Positions 1 through 9,151 are shown, counted from the stretch's first letter. The stretch: DNA of 64,000 nucleotides from Citrobacter gillenii (GCF_013337685.1 NZ_SUQN01000001.1:737229-801228), one strand, 5' to 3'. Numbers and translations: made by a program. Notes: generated by a model not told the origin, from the letters alone.

Positions 1-69
1 AGCCGTAAGACCCATACGATATGGGTAATCGCATAGTGCGTTTTGTTAAATTGAGGTTAAAAGAAAATT

Positions 70-951
70 ATGATGCGAATCGCGCTCTTCCTGCTGACGA
101 ACCTGGCTGTGATGGTCGTTTTCGGGCTGGTATTGAGCCTGACAGGGATTCAGTCAAGCAGCGTTCAAGGCTTGTTGATTATGGCTCTGCTGTTTGGTTT
201 TGGTGGTTCCTTTATTTCGCTGCTGATGTCCAAATGGATGGCGTTAAAGTCCGTTGGTGGGGAAGTAATTGAACAGCCCCGTAATGAAAGAGAACGCTGG
301 CTGATGAATACTGTAGCAACTCAGGCTCGTCAGGCTGGGATCGCTATGCCACAGGTGGCTATTTACCATGCGCCAGATATTAACGCGTTTGCGACCGGTG
401 CTCGCCGGGATGCGTCGCTGGTGGCTGTCAGCACCGGCTTGTTGCAAAACATGAGTCCCGATGAAGCCGAAGCCGTTATCGCACATGAAATTAGCCACAT
501 TGCCAATGGCGATATGGTTACCATGACGCTGATCCAGGGCGTGGTGAACACCTTTGTTATCTTTATCTCACGTATTCTGGCGCAACTCGCCGCCGGCTTT
601 ATGGGCGGAAACCGTGAAGAAGGTGAGGGTAGCAACGGCAACCCGCTAATCTATTTCGCGGTAGCGACGGTGCTGGAGCTGGTGTTTGGTATTCTGGCGA
701 GCATTATTACCATGTGGTTCTCACGTCATCGTGAATTCCATGCGGATGCAGGCTCTGCCAAACTGGTGGGTCGTGAGAAAATGATTGCTGCGTTGCAGCG
801 GCTGAAAACTAGCTATGAGCCGCAGGAAGCAACCAGCATGATGGCCTTCTGCATCAACGGTAAATCTAAGTCGCTGAGTGAGCTGTTTATGACTCACCCG
901 CCGCTGGATAAGCGTATTGAAGCGCTGCGCAGTGGGGAATACCTGAAATAA
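70..951 (+). CDS. htpX: Membrane zinc metalloprotease HtpX
   Basis: Inner-membrane M48-family protease that helps degrade misfolded membrane proteins alongside FtsH. The 293 residues match the usual enterobacterial length. Two hydrophobic segments lie near the N terminus (about residues 4-22 and 30-55), followed by the zinc motif HEISH at residues 139-143 and the probable third ligand E222 in REFHADAGS; two more hydrophobic segments lie between them. The C terminus carries the conserved [11 protein letters not shown]. The ATG has a GAGG-like Shine-Dalgarno about 13 nt upstream. In E. coli the gene is under CpxR and sigma-32 control; the -35 part of any such promoter would lie outside the window. 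It stands alone and ends in a strong terminator. Confidence 0.97.
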   Translation: MMRIALFLLTNLAVMVVFGLVLSLTGIQSSSVQGLLIMALLFGFGGSFISLLMSKWMALKSVGGEVIEQPRNERERWLMNTVATQARQAGIAMPQVAIYHAPDINAFATGARRDASLVAVSTGLLQNMSPDEAEAVIAHEISHIANGDMVTMTLIQGVVNTFVIFISRILAQLAAGFMGGNREEGEGSNGNPLIYFAVATVLELVFGILASIITMWFSRHREFHADAGSAKLVGREKMIAALQRLKTSYEPQEATSMMAFCINGKSKSLSELFMTHPPLDKRIEALRSGEYLK

Positions 952-977
952 CCCGCAGCAGGTTAAATAATGAAGAA

Positions 978-1002
978 GCGCGTCGTTAGACGCGCTTTTT
1001 TT
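978..1002 (+). terminator. Intrinsic terminator after htpX
   Basis: Perfect 7-bp stem GCGCGTC/GACGCGC with a GTTA loop, followed by seven T. It sits between the converging htpX and yebQ genes and overlaps the last bases of yebQ. The A-rich left flank (AAGAA) gives only a weak tail in the other direction. Confidence 0.85.
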
Positions 1003-2374
1003 ACGCCTGAATCCGAGGTTGGGTGATCCGCAGTCCGCTGACAATAGCGGCAAGCGTCGCCAGAATGCCAGCCGCCAGCAGAGACATGTGGGTACCGCTG
1101 TCGCCAAACTGATTCAACATCAACGCCACTAACGCGGCACCGGTGCTTTGTCCCAGTAAACGCGCCGTTCCCAGCATCCCGCTTGCGCCACCGCTGCGTT
1201 CACGCGGCGCGGAAGTGATGATGGTATGGTTGTTTGGTGACTGGAACAGACCAAAGCCAGCACCGCACAGGATCATCGGCCAGATAATATTGAAGTCCGA
1301 CGGGGCGGAGGGCAGCAACACCAGAGAAAATAACCCGCATGCCATCACCACCATGCCTAATGCCCCTAAAAGCCCGGCGTGGACGCGTTCAATCAGGTAA
1401 CCCGCCAGCGGTGCCATAACCATGGTGGCCAGCGGCCATGGGGTCAACAACAGACCTGTTTCAACTTCACTACGACCCAACACGGTTTGTAAAAAGAAGG
1501 GGAGAGAGACCATGGCCAACATTTGCGCGCAGAATGAACAGATCGAGGTGCCGATGGAGAGCGAAAAAAGCGGTATGCGCAGCAGATCAACCGGTAACAG
1601 CGGTACAGGTAGTGACAGCTGTCGACGGACAAAGAAATAGCCCACCACGAGAAGTCCCGCCAGTTCAGCCCCGATTAGCGTGAGTGACTGTCCCTGGGCA
1701 AACCCACTGAGTGCAGTTATCAGCAAACCGAACGTTAACGCATTCATCACTGCGCTGGGTAAATCAAAACGGGGTTTATTGCTGCGTGCAGCGTTTGCGG
1801 GCAAAAAGCGCATAGCCAGCAGTAGAGCAATAATCCCAAGCGGTACGTTAATCAAAAACAACCATTTCCATGAGGCAATGGAGAGGATCGCCGCGGCAAT
1901 AGTCGGACCTGCAGCAGACGAGACCGCCACGATGAATGAATTAATACCCATTCCGCGCCCCAGTTGGCGTTGAGGGTAAATAAGCCGGATCAGCGCCGTA
2001 TTCACGCTCATTAATGCGGCTCCGCCAAACCCTTGTGCCACGCGCGCCAGCGTGAGCATCTGCAGGGAATCTGATAATGCGCAGAAGAGAGATGCGAGCA
2101 GAAAAACGACCAGTCCGCATTTATAAATACGTCGGTAGCCAAACATGTCGCCCAAAAAAGAAAATGAGAGTAGTGAAACCACTATCGCAATTTGATAGGC
2201 ATTAACGACCCAAATTGAACTGGCGGGGGAGGCCTGAAGATCGGCGGCAATCGTCGGCAGGGCAACATTGGCAATTGCACCATCCAGTACGGCCATCGAA
2301 ATACCCATAATAATGGTTAATATTGCGCCATATCGTTGGGGCAGCGGCAGGCCATCGGCCTGAAATTTATCCAT
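1001..2374 (-). CDS. yebQ: MFS drug-transporter-like protein YebQ (DHA2 type, 14 TM)
   Basis: 457-residue major facilitator protein of the EmrB/QacA drug:H+ antiporter type. Visible marks are the family motif LDGAIANVALPTIAADL near residue 30 (motif D1-like), GDMFGYRRIYKCG (motif A) near residue 77, and ISAAGPTIAAAI-like motif C near residue 155. It is hydrophobic throughout, consistent with 14 helices. Length and sequence agree with E. coli YebQ, whose substrate is unknown. It is divergent from kdgR with a 175-bp shared promoter region, which makes KdgR control possible but unproven. Confidence 0.95.
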   Translation of the reverse strand: MDKFQADGLPLPQRYGAILTIIMGISMAVLDGAIANVALPTIAADLQASPASSIWVVNAYQIAIVVSLLSFSFLGDMFGYRRIYKCGLVVFLLASLFCALSDSLQMLTLARVAQGFGGAALMSVNTALIRLIYPQRQLGRGMGINSFIVAVSSAAGPTIAAAILSIASWKWLFLINVPLGIIALLLAMRFLPANAARSNKPRFDLPSAVMNALTFGLLITALSGFAQGQSLTLIGAELAGLLVVGYFFVRRQLSLPVPLLPVDLLRIPLFSLSIGTSICSFCAQMLAMVSLPFFLQTVLGRSEVETGLLLTPWPLATMVMAPLAGYLIERVHAGLLGALGMVVMACGLFSLVLLPSAPSDFNIIWPMILCGAGFGLFQSPNNHTIITSAPRERSGGASGMLGTARLLGQSTGAALVALMLNQFGDSGTHMSLLAAGILATLAAIVSGLRITQPRIQA

Positions 2375-2549
2375 AGGAAGTCAATATTGTCGGAAATTAT
2401 GATGAGAATAATAATTTTAGCATTGATATTCAGGTGTTATGTCGCAGATTTGTAACTAAGTGGGCAAAGATGGATTGCGAGCATCGGTACGTGAAATTAT
2501 AATAAAAACCGGTTCTGATTTTTATAAAACACTCGTAATGAGGTGATAA

Positions 2550-3341
2550 ATGGCTATCGCAGATCTGGATAAACAACCCGATTCTGTTTCTTCCGTGCTG
2601 AAGGTTTTTGGCATTCTGCAGGCACTGGGTGAAGAGCGCGAAATTGGTATAACCGAATTGTCGCAACGCGTCATGATGTCTAAAAGCACCGTTTATCGCT
2701 TTTTACAGACCATGAAAACGCTGGGTTATGTGGCACAGGAAGGTGAGTCTGAGAAATACTCTCTGACCCTGAAACTGTTTGAACTGGGCGCTCGCGCGTT
2801 GCAAAACGTCGATCTGATCCGTAGCGCTGATATTCAGATGCGTGAACTGTCGCGTTTAACTAAAGAGACGGTCCACCTCGGTGCGCTGGACGAAGACAGC
2901 ATTGTCTACATCCATAAAATCGACTCGATGTACAATTTACGCATGTATTCTCGCGTTGGACGTCGTAACCCGTTATACAGCACGGCGATCGGTAAAGTAC
3001 TGCTGGCATGGCGTGACCGTGACGAAGTAAAACAGATTCTTGAAGGCGTGGAATACAAACGCAGCACCGACCGTACGATCACCAGCACTGATGAGTTGCT
3101 GCTGCTGCTGGATAAAGTGCGTGAGCAAGGCTACGGTGAAGACAACGAAGAGCAGGAAGAAGGACTGCGCTGCATCGGCGTTCCGGTCTTTGATCGTTTC
3201 GGTGTGGTCATCGCAGGTTTGAGTATTTCATTCCCGACTCTGCGTTTTTCTGAAGAGCGTTTACACGAATATGTCGAAATGCTGCACACGGCTGCGCGAA
3301 AAATTTCAGAACAAATGGGTTATAACGATTATCCATTCTGA
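2550..3341 (+). CDS. kdgR: IclR-family regulator KdgR
   Basis: Repressor of hexuronate/pectin degradation genes, released by 2-keto-3-deoxygluconate. Residues about 15-75 form the IclR winged helix-turn-helix (ELSQRVMMSKSTVYRFLQTM is the recognition region). The effector domain follows, with the typical GRRNPLYSTAIGKVLLAW and DNEEQEEGLRCIGVPVF stretches. The length of 263 is the family norm. The ATG is preceded by GAGGTGATAA, a good ribosome site. A strong terminator follows. Confidence 0.97.
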   Translation: MAIADLDKQPDSVSSVLKVFGILQALGEEREIGITELSQRVMMSKSTVYRFLQTMKTLGYVAQEGESEKYSLTLKLFELGARALQNVDLIRSADIQMRELSRLTKETVHLGALDEDSIVYIHKIDSMYNLRMYSRVGRRNPLYSTAIGKVLLAWRDRDEVKQILEGVEYKRSTDRTITSTDELLLLLDKVREQGYGEDNEEQEEGLRCIGVPVFDRFGVVIAGLSISFPTLRFSEERLHEYVEMLHTAARKISEQMGYNDYPF

Positions 3342-3363
3342 TTTGATTTATACGCAATAGGTC

Positions 3364-3397
3364 AAAAGCCCCAGGTATTTTGTACCGGGGCTTTTTA
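3364..3397 (+). terminator. Intrinsic terminator after kdgR
   Basis: AGCCCC and GGGGCT arms, extended by GGTA/TACC pairing around a TTTTG loop, end in five T. The A-tract on the left (AAAA) means it may also stop transcription arriving from the yobH side. Confidence 0.85.
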
Positions 3398-3454
3398 AAT
3401 GAGCAAAATTAATACAAGCCGACACCAATAACAGGTAATTTTCTTGCTTCAATA

Positions 3455-3694
3455 TTAACCGTTATCGACAATGACGGTGCTTTTCCTTAACAGGGGACAG
3501 TCCGACAAGCCGATGATACCGCTGCTGGTATGTACGTACTGTGCGGTGCTGGTGCCCCGTGCCGTCAGGTACTTGCATTGCAGACCCAGTCCTGCTGCGT
3601 TCTCCTTACTCCCTATCAGCACGCCATAGCCACTCAGTAATAAACCAATCCAAACCAGAGCCAGCAATACAATTGCGCGAATAATCAGACGCAT
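3455..3694 (-). CDS. yobH: Small conserved protein YobH
   Basis: 79-residue protein with an N-terminal hydrophobic segment (about residues 4-26, signal anchor or cleavable signal) and a short C-terminal domain with two cysteines, one in QCKYLTARG and one in LSDCPLL, that could form a disulphide in the periplasm. It matches YobH of E. coli and Salmonella in length and position next to mgrB. No function is assigned. It is divergent from mgrB. Confidence 0.85.
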   Translation of the reverse strand: MRLIIRAIVLLALVWIGLLLSGYGVLIGSKENAAGLGLQCKYLTARGTSTAQYVHTSSGIIGLSDCPLLRKSTVIVDNG

Positions 3695-3785
3695 TACAAC
3701 CTCTTATCTTTTCTCGTTATTATAAGATTAGCTTGTACACTGAATGAAACAAGTGAATCATTCCTAAAAATATTTATGCCGCTAA

Positions 3786-3802
3786 GGTTAACGTTGGGTT
3801 TA
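3786..3802 (+). promoter_or_regulatory. PhoP box and promoter of mgrB
   Basis: Direct repeat GGTTAA-N5-GGTTTA matches the PhoP consensus (T/G)GTTTA-N5-(T/G)GTTTA. A -10 like TGATAAT follows at 3812-3818, about 10 bp downstream of the second repeat, the spacing seen at PhoP-activated promoters. No good -35 is present, as expected for an activator-dependent promoter. Confidence 0.85.
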
Positions 3803-3857
3803 GGTAACGCATGATAATTTAGTCGCATAAGATGTGGATTCGGAGAGTGGAGTTGGA

Positions 3858-4001
3858 GTGAAAAAAATTCGGTGGGTGGTGCTGATCATTGTCGTACTGG
3901 TATGCATACTGATGTGGGCGCAGGTGTTCAACATCATGTGCGATCAGGACGTACAATTTTTCAACGGAATTTGTGCCATCAATAAATTTATTCCCTGGTA
4001 A
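3858..4001 (+). CDS. mgrB: PhoQ feedback inhibitor MgrB
   Basis: 47-residue inner-membrane peptide that binds PhoQ and damps PhoP/PhoQ signalling. It starts with GTG, preceded by GGAGTTGGA. Residues 1-24 form the cytoplasmic lysines and the single membrane helix ([13 protein letters not shown]...). The periplasmic part holds the two functionally required cysteines, one in [11 protein letters not shown] and one in [12 protein letters not shown]. The frame is intact, with no insertion or truncation of the kind that gives colistin resistance in Klebsiella. The PhoP box upstream closes the feedback loop. Confidence 0.95.
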   Translation: MKKIRWVVLIIVVLVCILMWAQVFNIMCDQDVQFFNGICAINKFIPW

Positions 4002-4075
4002 GCGCATTTTAGCAACAGTTGATTACCTTCTTGTGCGGCAGTGGTAAACTACGCTGTCTACATTGAGGTGGTAAA

Positions 4076-4357
4076 ATGAACGAAGTTTTGAACTCTGGCG
4101 CGCTAAGTTTTGCGTCTTTAGTGGTATCGGTGGTGGTTCTGGTTATCGGGCTTGTACTGTGGTTCTTCATCAATCGGGCAAGCTCACGAACTAATGAGCA
4201 GATCGAGTTACTTGAAGCGTTGTTAGATCAACAAAAACGACAGAACGCATTGCTTCGTCGTCTTTGTGAAGCTAACGAACCTGAAAAAGCCGCAGAACCT
4301 GCAGTGAAAAACCAGGATGAAGATGAAAGTATCATTCGCCTGGTAGCAGAACGTTAG
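4076..4357 (+). CDS. yebO: Small membrane protein YebO
   Basis: 93-residue single-pass membrane protein. A hydrophobic helix at about residues 15-33 (VVSVVVLVIGLVLWFFI) is followed by a charged, probably coiled-coil cytoplasmic segment (EQIELLEALLDQQKRQNALLRRL) and an acidic tail. It matches YebO of E. coli. It lies 74 bp after mgrB in the same direction and is probably read from the PhoP-dependent transcript. The start is preceded by GAGGTGGTAA. Function unknown. Confidence 0.9.
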   Translation: MNEVLNSGALSFASLVVSVVVLVIGLVLWFFINRASSRTNEQIELLEALLDQQKRQNALLRRLCEANEPEKAAEPAVKNQDEDESIIRLVAER

Positions 4358-4996
4358 TCAACTGAAAGACAGGGTGGGCGTCTGATGACGCTGTTCTCAG
4401 ATATTCCATCCTGTCGTTAACCCTGTCATATCATTTTCTTCTGCGACCTCCACGCGGTTCGCGCGGTGAACTGTCGATAACGTTCTTCCATCAATCCATG
4501 TTGGCCGATTAATTCTGTGCCTGTACGTGGTGTTAAATATAATTACCCATACGTTAATAATATGATTATGCCATTTTTGTGATAGTGATCGTTTTTATTA
4601 TCAGCGAAACGTTTCTCTTACTTTTTTTGTGCTTTGTCATCATTCTTTCATTATTTTTCTGCAAAACCAGAAGACGGATCTCATTTTTACCGTTGTGACA
4701 AATTATGCATTACTAAGCATAAAAAATGATATTCAGCACACGGTGCATCAGTGAGTCTGGAACAACCTCACAAGGTGAGCTATGGTAGACATGTCGCGGC
4801 TGCTGCGTATGCCAGCCGGGGCAGGGCGGGAGCGGTGAGAATATATCCAGACTCGGTCTGGCGCATAACTGTGCAGTTGTCGTGAGATGAACTTCGGGAT
4901 TTGTGCGACCGATCGAGACACGTTTAAAAATGGCTTGCCATTATTATCGTTGTATGTGATAACACGTTTTGGGTTAAACGAGGTACAGTTCTGTTT
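4358..4996 (+). other. 639-bp gene-free region: long leader of yobF-cspC
   Basis: No convincing coding frame. The first 370 bp are AT-rich. The last 250 bp hold several short hairpins: CTCAC/GTGAG near 4769, CCAGAC/GTCTGG near 4847, and ATGGC/GCCAT near 4930. This pattern suggests a structured 5' untranslated region, in keeping with the long leaders of enterobacterial csp genes. The promoter could not be placed with confidence. Confidence 0.45.
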
Positions 4997-5140
4997 ATGT
5001 GTGGCATTTTCAGTAAAGAAGTCCTGAGTAAACACGTTGACGTTGAATACCGCTTCTCTGCCGAACCTTATATTAGTGCCTCAAGCAGTAATGTCTCAGT
5101 TTTATCTATGTTATGCCTGCGGGCGAAGAAAATACTCTAA
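4997..5140 (+). CDS. yobF: Small stress-associated protein YobF
   Basis: 47-residue cytoplasmic protein (starts [20 protein letters not shown]) matching YobF of E. coli and Salmonella, a DUF2527-type small protein reported to accumulate under stress. No catalytic motif is visible. It is cotranscribed with cspC, which begins 12 nt after its stop. The ribosome site is weak (GAGGTACAG about 12 nt upstream). Confidence 0.88.
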   Translation: MCGIFSKEVLSKHVDVEYRFSAEPYISASSSNVSVLSMLCLRAKKIL

Positions 5141-5152
5141 GGAATTTTGCAA

Positions 5153-5362
5153 ATGGCAAAGATTAAAGGTCAAGTTAAGTGGTTCAACGAGTCTAAAGGT
5201 TTTGGTTTCATTACTCCTGCTGATGGCAGCAAAGATGTGTTCGTACACTTCTCTGCAATCCAGGGTAACGGCTTCAAAACTCTGGCTGAAGGCCAGAACG
5301 TTGAGTTCGAAATTCAGGACGGCCAGAAAGGTCCGGCTGCTGTTAACGTAACAGCTATCTGA
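5153..5362 (+). CDS. cspC: Cold-shock-domain RNA chaperone CspC
   Basis: 69-residue OB-fold protein with both RNA-binding motifs, [11 protein letters not shown] (RNP1) and VFVHFSAI (RNP2). CspC is made at 37 degrees and acts as an RNA chaperone and mRNA-stability factor, including for rpoS mRNA. The chosen ATG, preceded by AAGGA, gives the canonical [12 protein letters not shown] start; an in-frame upstream TTG adds only two residues. It is the second gene of the yobF-cspC operon and ends in a terminator. Confidence 0.97.
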
Positions 5363-5408
5363 TCGAAACCACTGATTTGAAGCGCTCAGGCGCAGCAATT
5401 TCAGATAT

Positions 5409-5434
5409 AAAGCCTCGCATTTGCGGGGCTTTTT
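5409..5434 (+). terminator. Intrinsic terminator after cspC
   Basis: Nine-base arms AGCCTCGCA and TGCGGGGCT with a two-base gap and one T-G pair form a stable stem followed by T5. Confidence 0.85.
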
Positions 5435-5581
5435 AATTCAGATTACGTCAAAGTATTTCAAAATGCCGTCCCATTAGCGCTTTGTTGCAAAGGCGTGATA
5501 TTCGTAGCATTCTTTTCCCCGCTTTCTGTCGCTAATTCTCGTTAAATCAGTCACCTGAAAAACTATCTTGCTGGAGAACAG

Positions 5582-7327
5582 GTGAAAAAGAAAAACGACG
5601 GCGATGCACGCAATTTTACTCCCGTACGTTTTGCCCTGCTTTGCGCGGCAATTTTATTGAGTCTGGGGCTGCTCCTTGGCAGGGTTGCGTGGTTGCAAAT
5701 CGTCACGCCGACCAGTCTGGTGAAGCAGGAGGACATGCGCTCATTACGTGAAGTAACGACAGCATCACCGCGTGGAATGATTACTGACAGAGAAGGGCGA
5801 CCGTTGGCGGTGAGCGTACCGGTTAATGCTGTCTGGGCCGATCCTAAGACGATTATTAGCAAAGGTGGTGTCGGGTATAACGAGCGCTGGCAAGCGTTGG
5901 CAAAAACGTTGAATTTGTCGCTTAGCGCACTGGCGGAACGCGTTAATAGTAACCCCGCCGGACGGTTTATCTACCTGGCGCGCCAGATTTCACCCCAACA
6001 GGCGCAGTGGGTTGATAACCTGAATCTTCCGGGGATTAATCTTCGCGAAGAGTCCCGTCGTTTCTATCCCGCTGGCCACGTTGCCGCGAATTTGATTGGC
6101 TTCACCAATATTGATGGCCAGGGTATTGAAGGGGTAGAGAAAAGTTTCAATAGCCAGTTGATGGGCAAACCCGGCTCGCGGTTGGTGCGTAAAGACAAAT
6201 TTGGTCATGTGATTGAGAACATCACGGAAGTGATGCCGGTACCCGCACATGAGTTGCAGCTCAGCATCGATGAACGCTTGCAGACGGTCACCGAGGATGC
6301 GCTGGACAATGCCGTGACGTGGAATAAAGCCGAGTCAGGGGCGGCGGTACTGATCAACATCGCCACTGGGGAAATATTGTCGATGGCGAGTTTCCCGGAT
6401 TTCAACCCCAATAACCGCGACGGTGCGGTGCTGGACGATTTTCGTAACCGCGCGATCAGCGATACCTTTGAGCCAGGATCTACCGTTAAGCCGTTGGTGC
6501 TTATGACTGCCCTGCAACAGGGAATTGTACAGCCCGACAGTGTGATTGATACCCACCCCTTTAATCTTGACGGGCACCGTATTCGCGATGTTGGCTATTA
6601 TCCTGAGTTGTCGCTGACCGGTATTTTGCAAAAATCGAGCGATACCGGCGTGTCACATTTATCATTAGCTATGCCCATTCAGCGATTGTTGGACACCTAC
6701 AAGAGCTTTGGTTTTGGCGAACCGACAGGTCTAGGGTTGACTGGCGAAAGCAGCGGCTTAATGCCTCAGAGACGTTACTGGAGCAGTTTGGATCGCGCAA
6801 CCTTTGCCTTCGGCTACGGATTAATGGTCACGCCGCTACAGTTGGCGCACGTTTACGCCACCATTGGCAGTTTTGGCATCTATCGACCGCTGTCCATCAC
6901 CCGTATCGATCCGCCGGTAATAGGCCGACGCGTCATGTCTGAGGCGTTAGTTCATCAGGTTGAGCATATGATGGAAAGCGTTGCGCTGCCCGGCGGTGGG
7001 GGAACAAAGGCTGCGGTACGAGATTATCGCGTGGCGGTAAAAACCGGGACGGCAAAGAAAATTGGCGATGACGGCAAATATGTCGATAAATACGTGGCAT
7101 ATACGGCGGGCGTGGCTCCGGCAAGCGATCCGAAGTTTGCGCTGGTGGTGGTTATCAACAACCCGCAAAATGGGGCGTATTACGGTGGTGCCGTATCGGC
7201 CCCCGTCTTTAGTCAGATAATGGGGGATGTGCTGCGTCTGGAAAACGTTAAACCGGATGGCATGCCCGCTGACTCGGAACACTTGCTGGTAATGCACGGT
7301 AATCACGACGTCTCTCCGGCGCTGTAA
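5582..7327 (+). CDS. Second class B penicillin-binding protein, FtsI paralogue (PBP3SAL-like)
   Basis: 581-residue class B transpeptidase, clearly a paralogue of the division enzyme FtsI/PBP3, lying outside the dcw cluster. Layout: one N-terminal membrane helix at about residues 15-37, a PBP dimer/pedestal domain, then the transpeptidase domain with nucleophile STVK (S300), SSD at 352-354 where FtsI has SSN, and KTGT at 487-490. Salmonella carries the same extra gene in this place (PBP3SAL, used for septation at acidic pH inside host cells); E. coli K-12 lacks it. The start is GTG after CTGGAGAACAG. It appears intact. The SSD motif and family placement are read from the sequence; an acid-pH role here is inference. 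Confidence 0.9.
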   Translation: MKKKNDGDARNFTPVRFALLCAAILLSLGLLLGRVAWLQIVTPTSLVKQEDMRSLREVTTASPRGMITDREGRPLAVSVPVNAVWADPKTIISKGGVGYNERWQALAKTLNLSLSALAERVNSNPAGRFIYLARQISPQQAQWVDNLNLPGINLREESRRFYPAGHVAANLIGFTNIDGQGIEGVEKSFNSQLMGKPGSRLVRKDKFGHVIENITEVMPVPAHELQLSIDERLQTVTEDALDNAVTWNKAESGAAVLINIATGEILSMASFPDFNPNNRDGAVLDDFRNRAISDTFEPGSTVKPLVLMTALQQGIVQPDSVIDTHPFNLDGHRIRDVGYYPELSLTGILQKSSDTGVSHLSLAMPIQRLLDTYKSFGFGEPTGLGLTGESSGLMPQRRYWSSLDRATFAFGYGLMVTPLQLAHVYATIGSFGIYRPLSITRIDPPVIGRRVMSEALVHQVEHMMESVALPGGGGTKAAVRDYRVAVKTGTAKKIGDDGKYVDKYVAYTAGVAPASDPKFALVVVINNPQNGAYYGGAVSAPVFSQIMGDVLRLENVKPDGMPADSEHLLVMHGNHDVSPAL

Positions 7328-7390
7328 GTTATTTTCCCTGGGCGCAATTCGCGTTACACTTGCGCCCTGAAGCCATCTGCCGGAGTTGTC

Positions 7391-8200
7391 ATGTTGTTTT
7401 CCTGTCCCCTTTGCCATCAGCCTCTTACTCAAGATAACAACAGTTTTGCCTGCCCTGGGCGGCATCAGTTTGATGTGGCGAAAGAAGGGTATGTCAACTT
7501 ACTGCCTGTTCAACACAAACGCTCGCGCGATCCAGGTGACAGTGCGGAAATGATGCAGGCACGTCGGGAATTTCTCGATGCCGGCCACTATCAGCCGCTG
7601 CGTGAGGCGATTGTGAATGTTCTCCAGGAATCGTTAACGCCAGGTGACGCGGCGATTCTCGATATCGGCTGTGGGGAAGGGTATTACACGCACGCGTTTG
7701 CCGATGCGCTGGCAGGAAGTGTGACCTTTGGTCTGGATGTCTCGAAGGTGGCGATCAAGGCCGCAGCAAGGCGTTATCCGCAGGTGACATTTTGTGTTGC
7801 GTCAAGTCATCGGCTGCCTTTTGCTGATGCTTCAATGGATGCCATTGTCAGGATCTACGCCCCCTGTAAAGCTCAGGAGCTGGCGCGCGTGGTGAAGCCG
7901 GGTGGATGGGTGATAACGGCCACGCCGGGCCCGCGCCATTTAATGGAGCTGAAAGGGCTGATTTACGATGAGGTGCGTTTGCATGCGCCACACACGGAAC
8001 AGCTGGAAGGCTTTGCTCTGCAGCAGAGTATCGCGTTGGGCTATCAGATGCAGCTTAGCGGTAGCGAGGCTGTGGCATTGCTGCAAATGACGCCTTTTGC
8101 CTGGCGGGCAAAACCGGAAGTCTGGGAAACGCTGGCGGGGAAAACGACATTTGACTGCCAGACAGACTTTAGTATTCATATCTGGCAGCGTGTGAATTAA
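7391..8200 (+). CDS. rlmA: 23S rRNA (guanine-745 N1)-methyltransferase RlmA
   Basis: 269-residue SAM-dependent enzyme that methylates N1 of G745 in 23S rRNA. An N-terminal zinc knuckle is formed by C5, C8, C21 and H25, followed by a Rossmann methyltransferase domain with motif [13 protein letters not shown] near residue 93. The ATG follows CCGGAGTTGTC. The last codon overlaps the stop of convergent mntP by 3-4 bases (shared TTAA). Confidence 0.96.
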   Translation: MLFSCPLCHQPLTQDNNSFACPGRHQFDVAKEGYVNLLPVQHKRSRDPGDSAEMMQARREFLDAGHYQPLREAIVNVLQESLTPGDAAILDIGCGEGYYTHAFADALAGSVTFGLDVSKVAIKAAARRYPQVTFCVASSHRLPFADASMDAIVRIYAPCKAQELARVVKPGGWVITATPGPRHLMELKGLIYDEVRLHAPHTEQLEGFALQQSIALGYQMQLSGSEAVALLQMTPFAWRAKPEVWETLAGKTTFDCQTDFSIHIWQRVN

Positions 8201-8763
8201 CCGTGGAAATGTGCCCAGAGGATCTGGGCACCGATACCAATTAGCACCACCCCGCCGAGAATTTCAGCACGTTTACCCAGCATGGGGCCGATAAAACGGC
8301 CGATCATCATCCCCAGCGTGGACATCATTAGCGTGGCGCAGCCGATAGCCAGCGCGGTGGCAATAATGTTCACCTGCAGGAAAGCCAGACCGACGCCGAC
8401 GGCCATCGCATCGAGGCTGGTGGCAATGGCGGTGGTCACCAACAGCCAGAAACCGTGGCGACGCTGCGGCTCTTCATCTTCATCACCGTTATCACGGAAA
8501 CCTTCGATTATCATTCGTCCACCGAGAAAAATCAGCAGGATGAAGGCAATCCAGTGGTTCCACTCGAGTACGAATTTACTCGCCAGCATGCCCATACCCC
8601 AACCAATCAGCGGGGTCAGCGTTTCGACAGCGCCGAAAATTAAGCCAGTGCGCAGAGCTTCAGAGAATTTAGGTTTGTGTAGCGTAGCACCTTTACCAAT
8701 TGATGCGGCGAATGCATCCATCGACATGCCGAAAGCGAGAAGAACAGTAGCGGTGAGATTCAT
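8197..8763 (-). CDS. mntP: Manganese efflux pump MntP
   Basis: 188-residue inner-membrane manganese exporter with six predicted helices in two homologous halves. Conserved aspartates lie in [13 protein letters not shown] and [15 protein letters not shown]. The start MNLTATVLL gives the canonical length; the frame is open 28 codons further upstream, but that stretch lies inside the leader RNA. Expression control is written into the 400 bp upstream: a manganese riboswitch, a Fur box and two MntR boxes. Confidence 0.96.
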   Translation of the reverse strand: MNLTATVLLAFGMSMDAFAASIGKGATLHKPKFSEALRTGLIFGAVETLTPLIGWGMGMLASKFVLEWNHWIAFILLIFLGGRMIIEGFRDNGDEDEEPQRRHGFWLLVTTAIATSLDAMAVGVGLAFLQVNIIATALAIGCATLMMSTLGMMIGRFIGPMLGKRAEILGGVVLIGIGAQILWAHFHG

Positions 8764-8865
8764 AACAGCGTCCTGACCGGGGTATCCATTAAACACATCA
8801 CTGCCCCCAGTAACCATGCACGCCCGAACACGCAGTTCAGGAGACATGCATTGCAGTTGATGTGT

Positions 8866-8970
8866 CTATGGTCTCGCCTGACTGTATGTTTACAGTCCGT
8901 ACGCGCCACGCCTTGCGACGAGTATGTTGACACGTACATTTCCGGAGTCTGGAAATCGGCTACTCCCCAA
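8866..8970 (-). ncRNA. yybP-ykoY manganese riboswitch of mntP
   Basis: On the minus strand the leader begins with GGGGAGTAGCC (8968 downward), followed by the second conserved box GTCAACATACTC and a GC-rich stem, and ends near GGCGAGACC (8878-8870). These are the conserved boxes of the yybP-ykoY class, which binds Mn2+. About 100 nt of expression platform separate it from the start codon and include further hairpins. Confidence 0.88.
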
Positions 8971-9039
8971 TGACGGGCGCAACCTTAACATATTTTGAGA
9001 ATATAAAACAAGAAACGGGTGGATATTATTTGACTTCTA

Positions 9040-9059
9040 ATTGAAAACGATTTTCATTT
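9040..9059 (-). promoter_or_regulatory. Fur box upstream of mntP
   Basis: ATTGAAAACGATTTTCATTT is a near-palindrome resembling the Fur consensus GATAATGATAATCATTATC. It lies about 75 bp upstream of the riboswitch, in the presumed promoter zone. mntP is known to be Fur-linked in E. coli. Confidence 0.6.
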
Positions 9060-9109
9060 AGATTTAATTGTCGATAATGCGTTAAATTAAATAACAAAAA
9101 GAGAACGTG

Positions 9110-9130
9110 AATATAGCCTGTGCTATGTTT
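9110..9130. promoter_or_regulatory. MntR box 1
   Basis: Inverted repeat AATATAGC-N5-CTATGTTT, close to the MntR consensus AACATAGC-N-GCTATGTTT. With manganese bound, MntR represses mntH and raises mntP expression in E. coli. Confidence 0.75.
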
Positions 9131-9151
9131 GTTATACGTCAATATACAAAT

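Noticed and set aside
44..60. PhoP-box-like direct repeat TGTTAA-N5-GGTTAA before htpX
   Set aside because: It overlaps the ribosome-binding region 10-26 bp before the ATG, an implausible place for a PhoP activator site, and there is no -10 after it.
7340..7367. GGGCGCAA/TTGCGCCC inverted repeat between the PBP gene and rlmA
   Set aside because: Perfect 8-bp arms but a 12-base loop and no T-run; not supported as a terminator.
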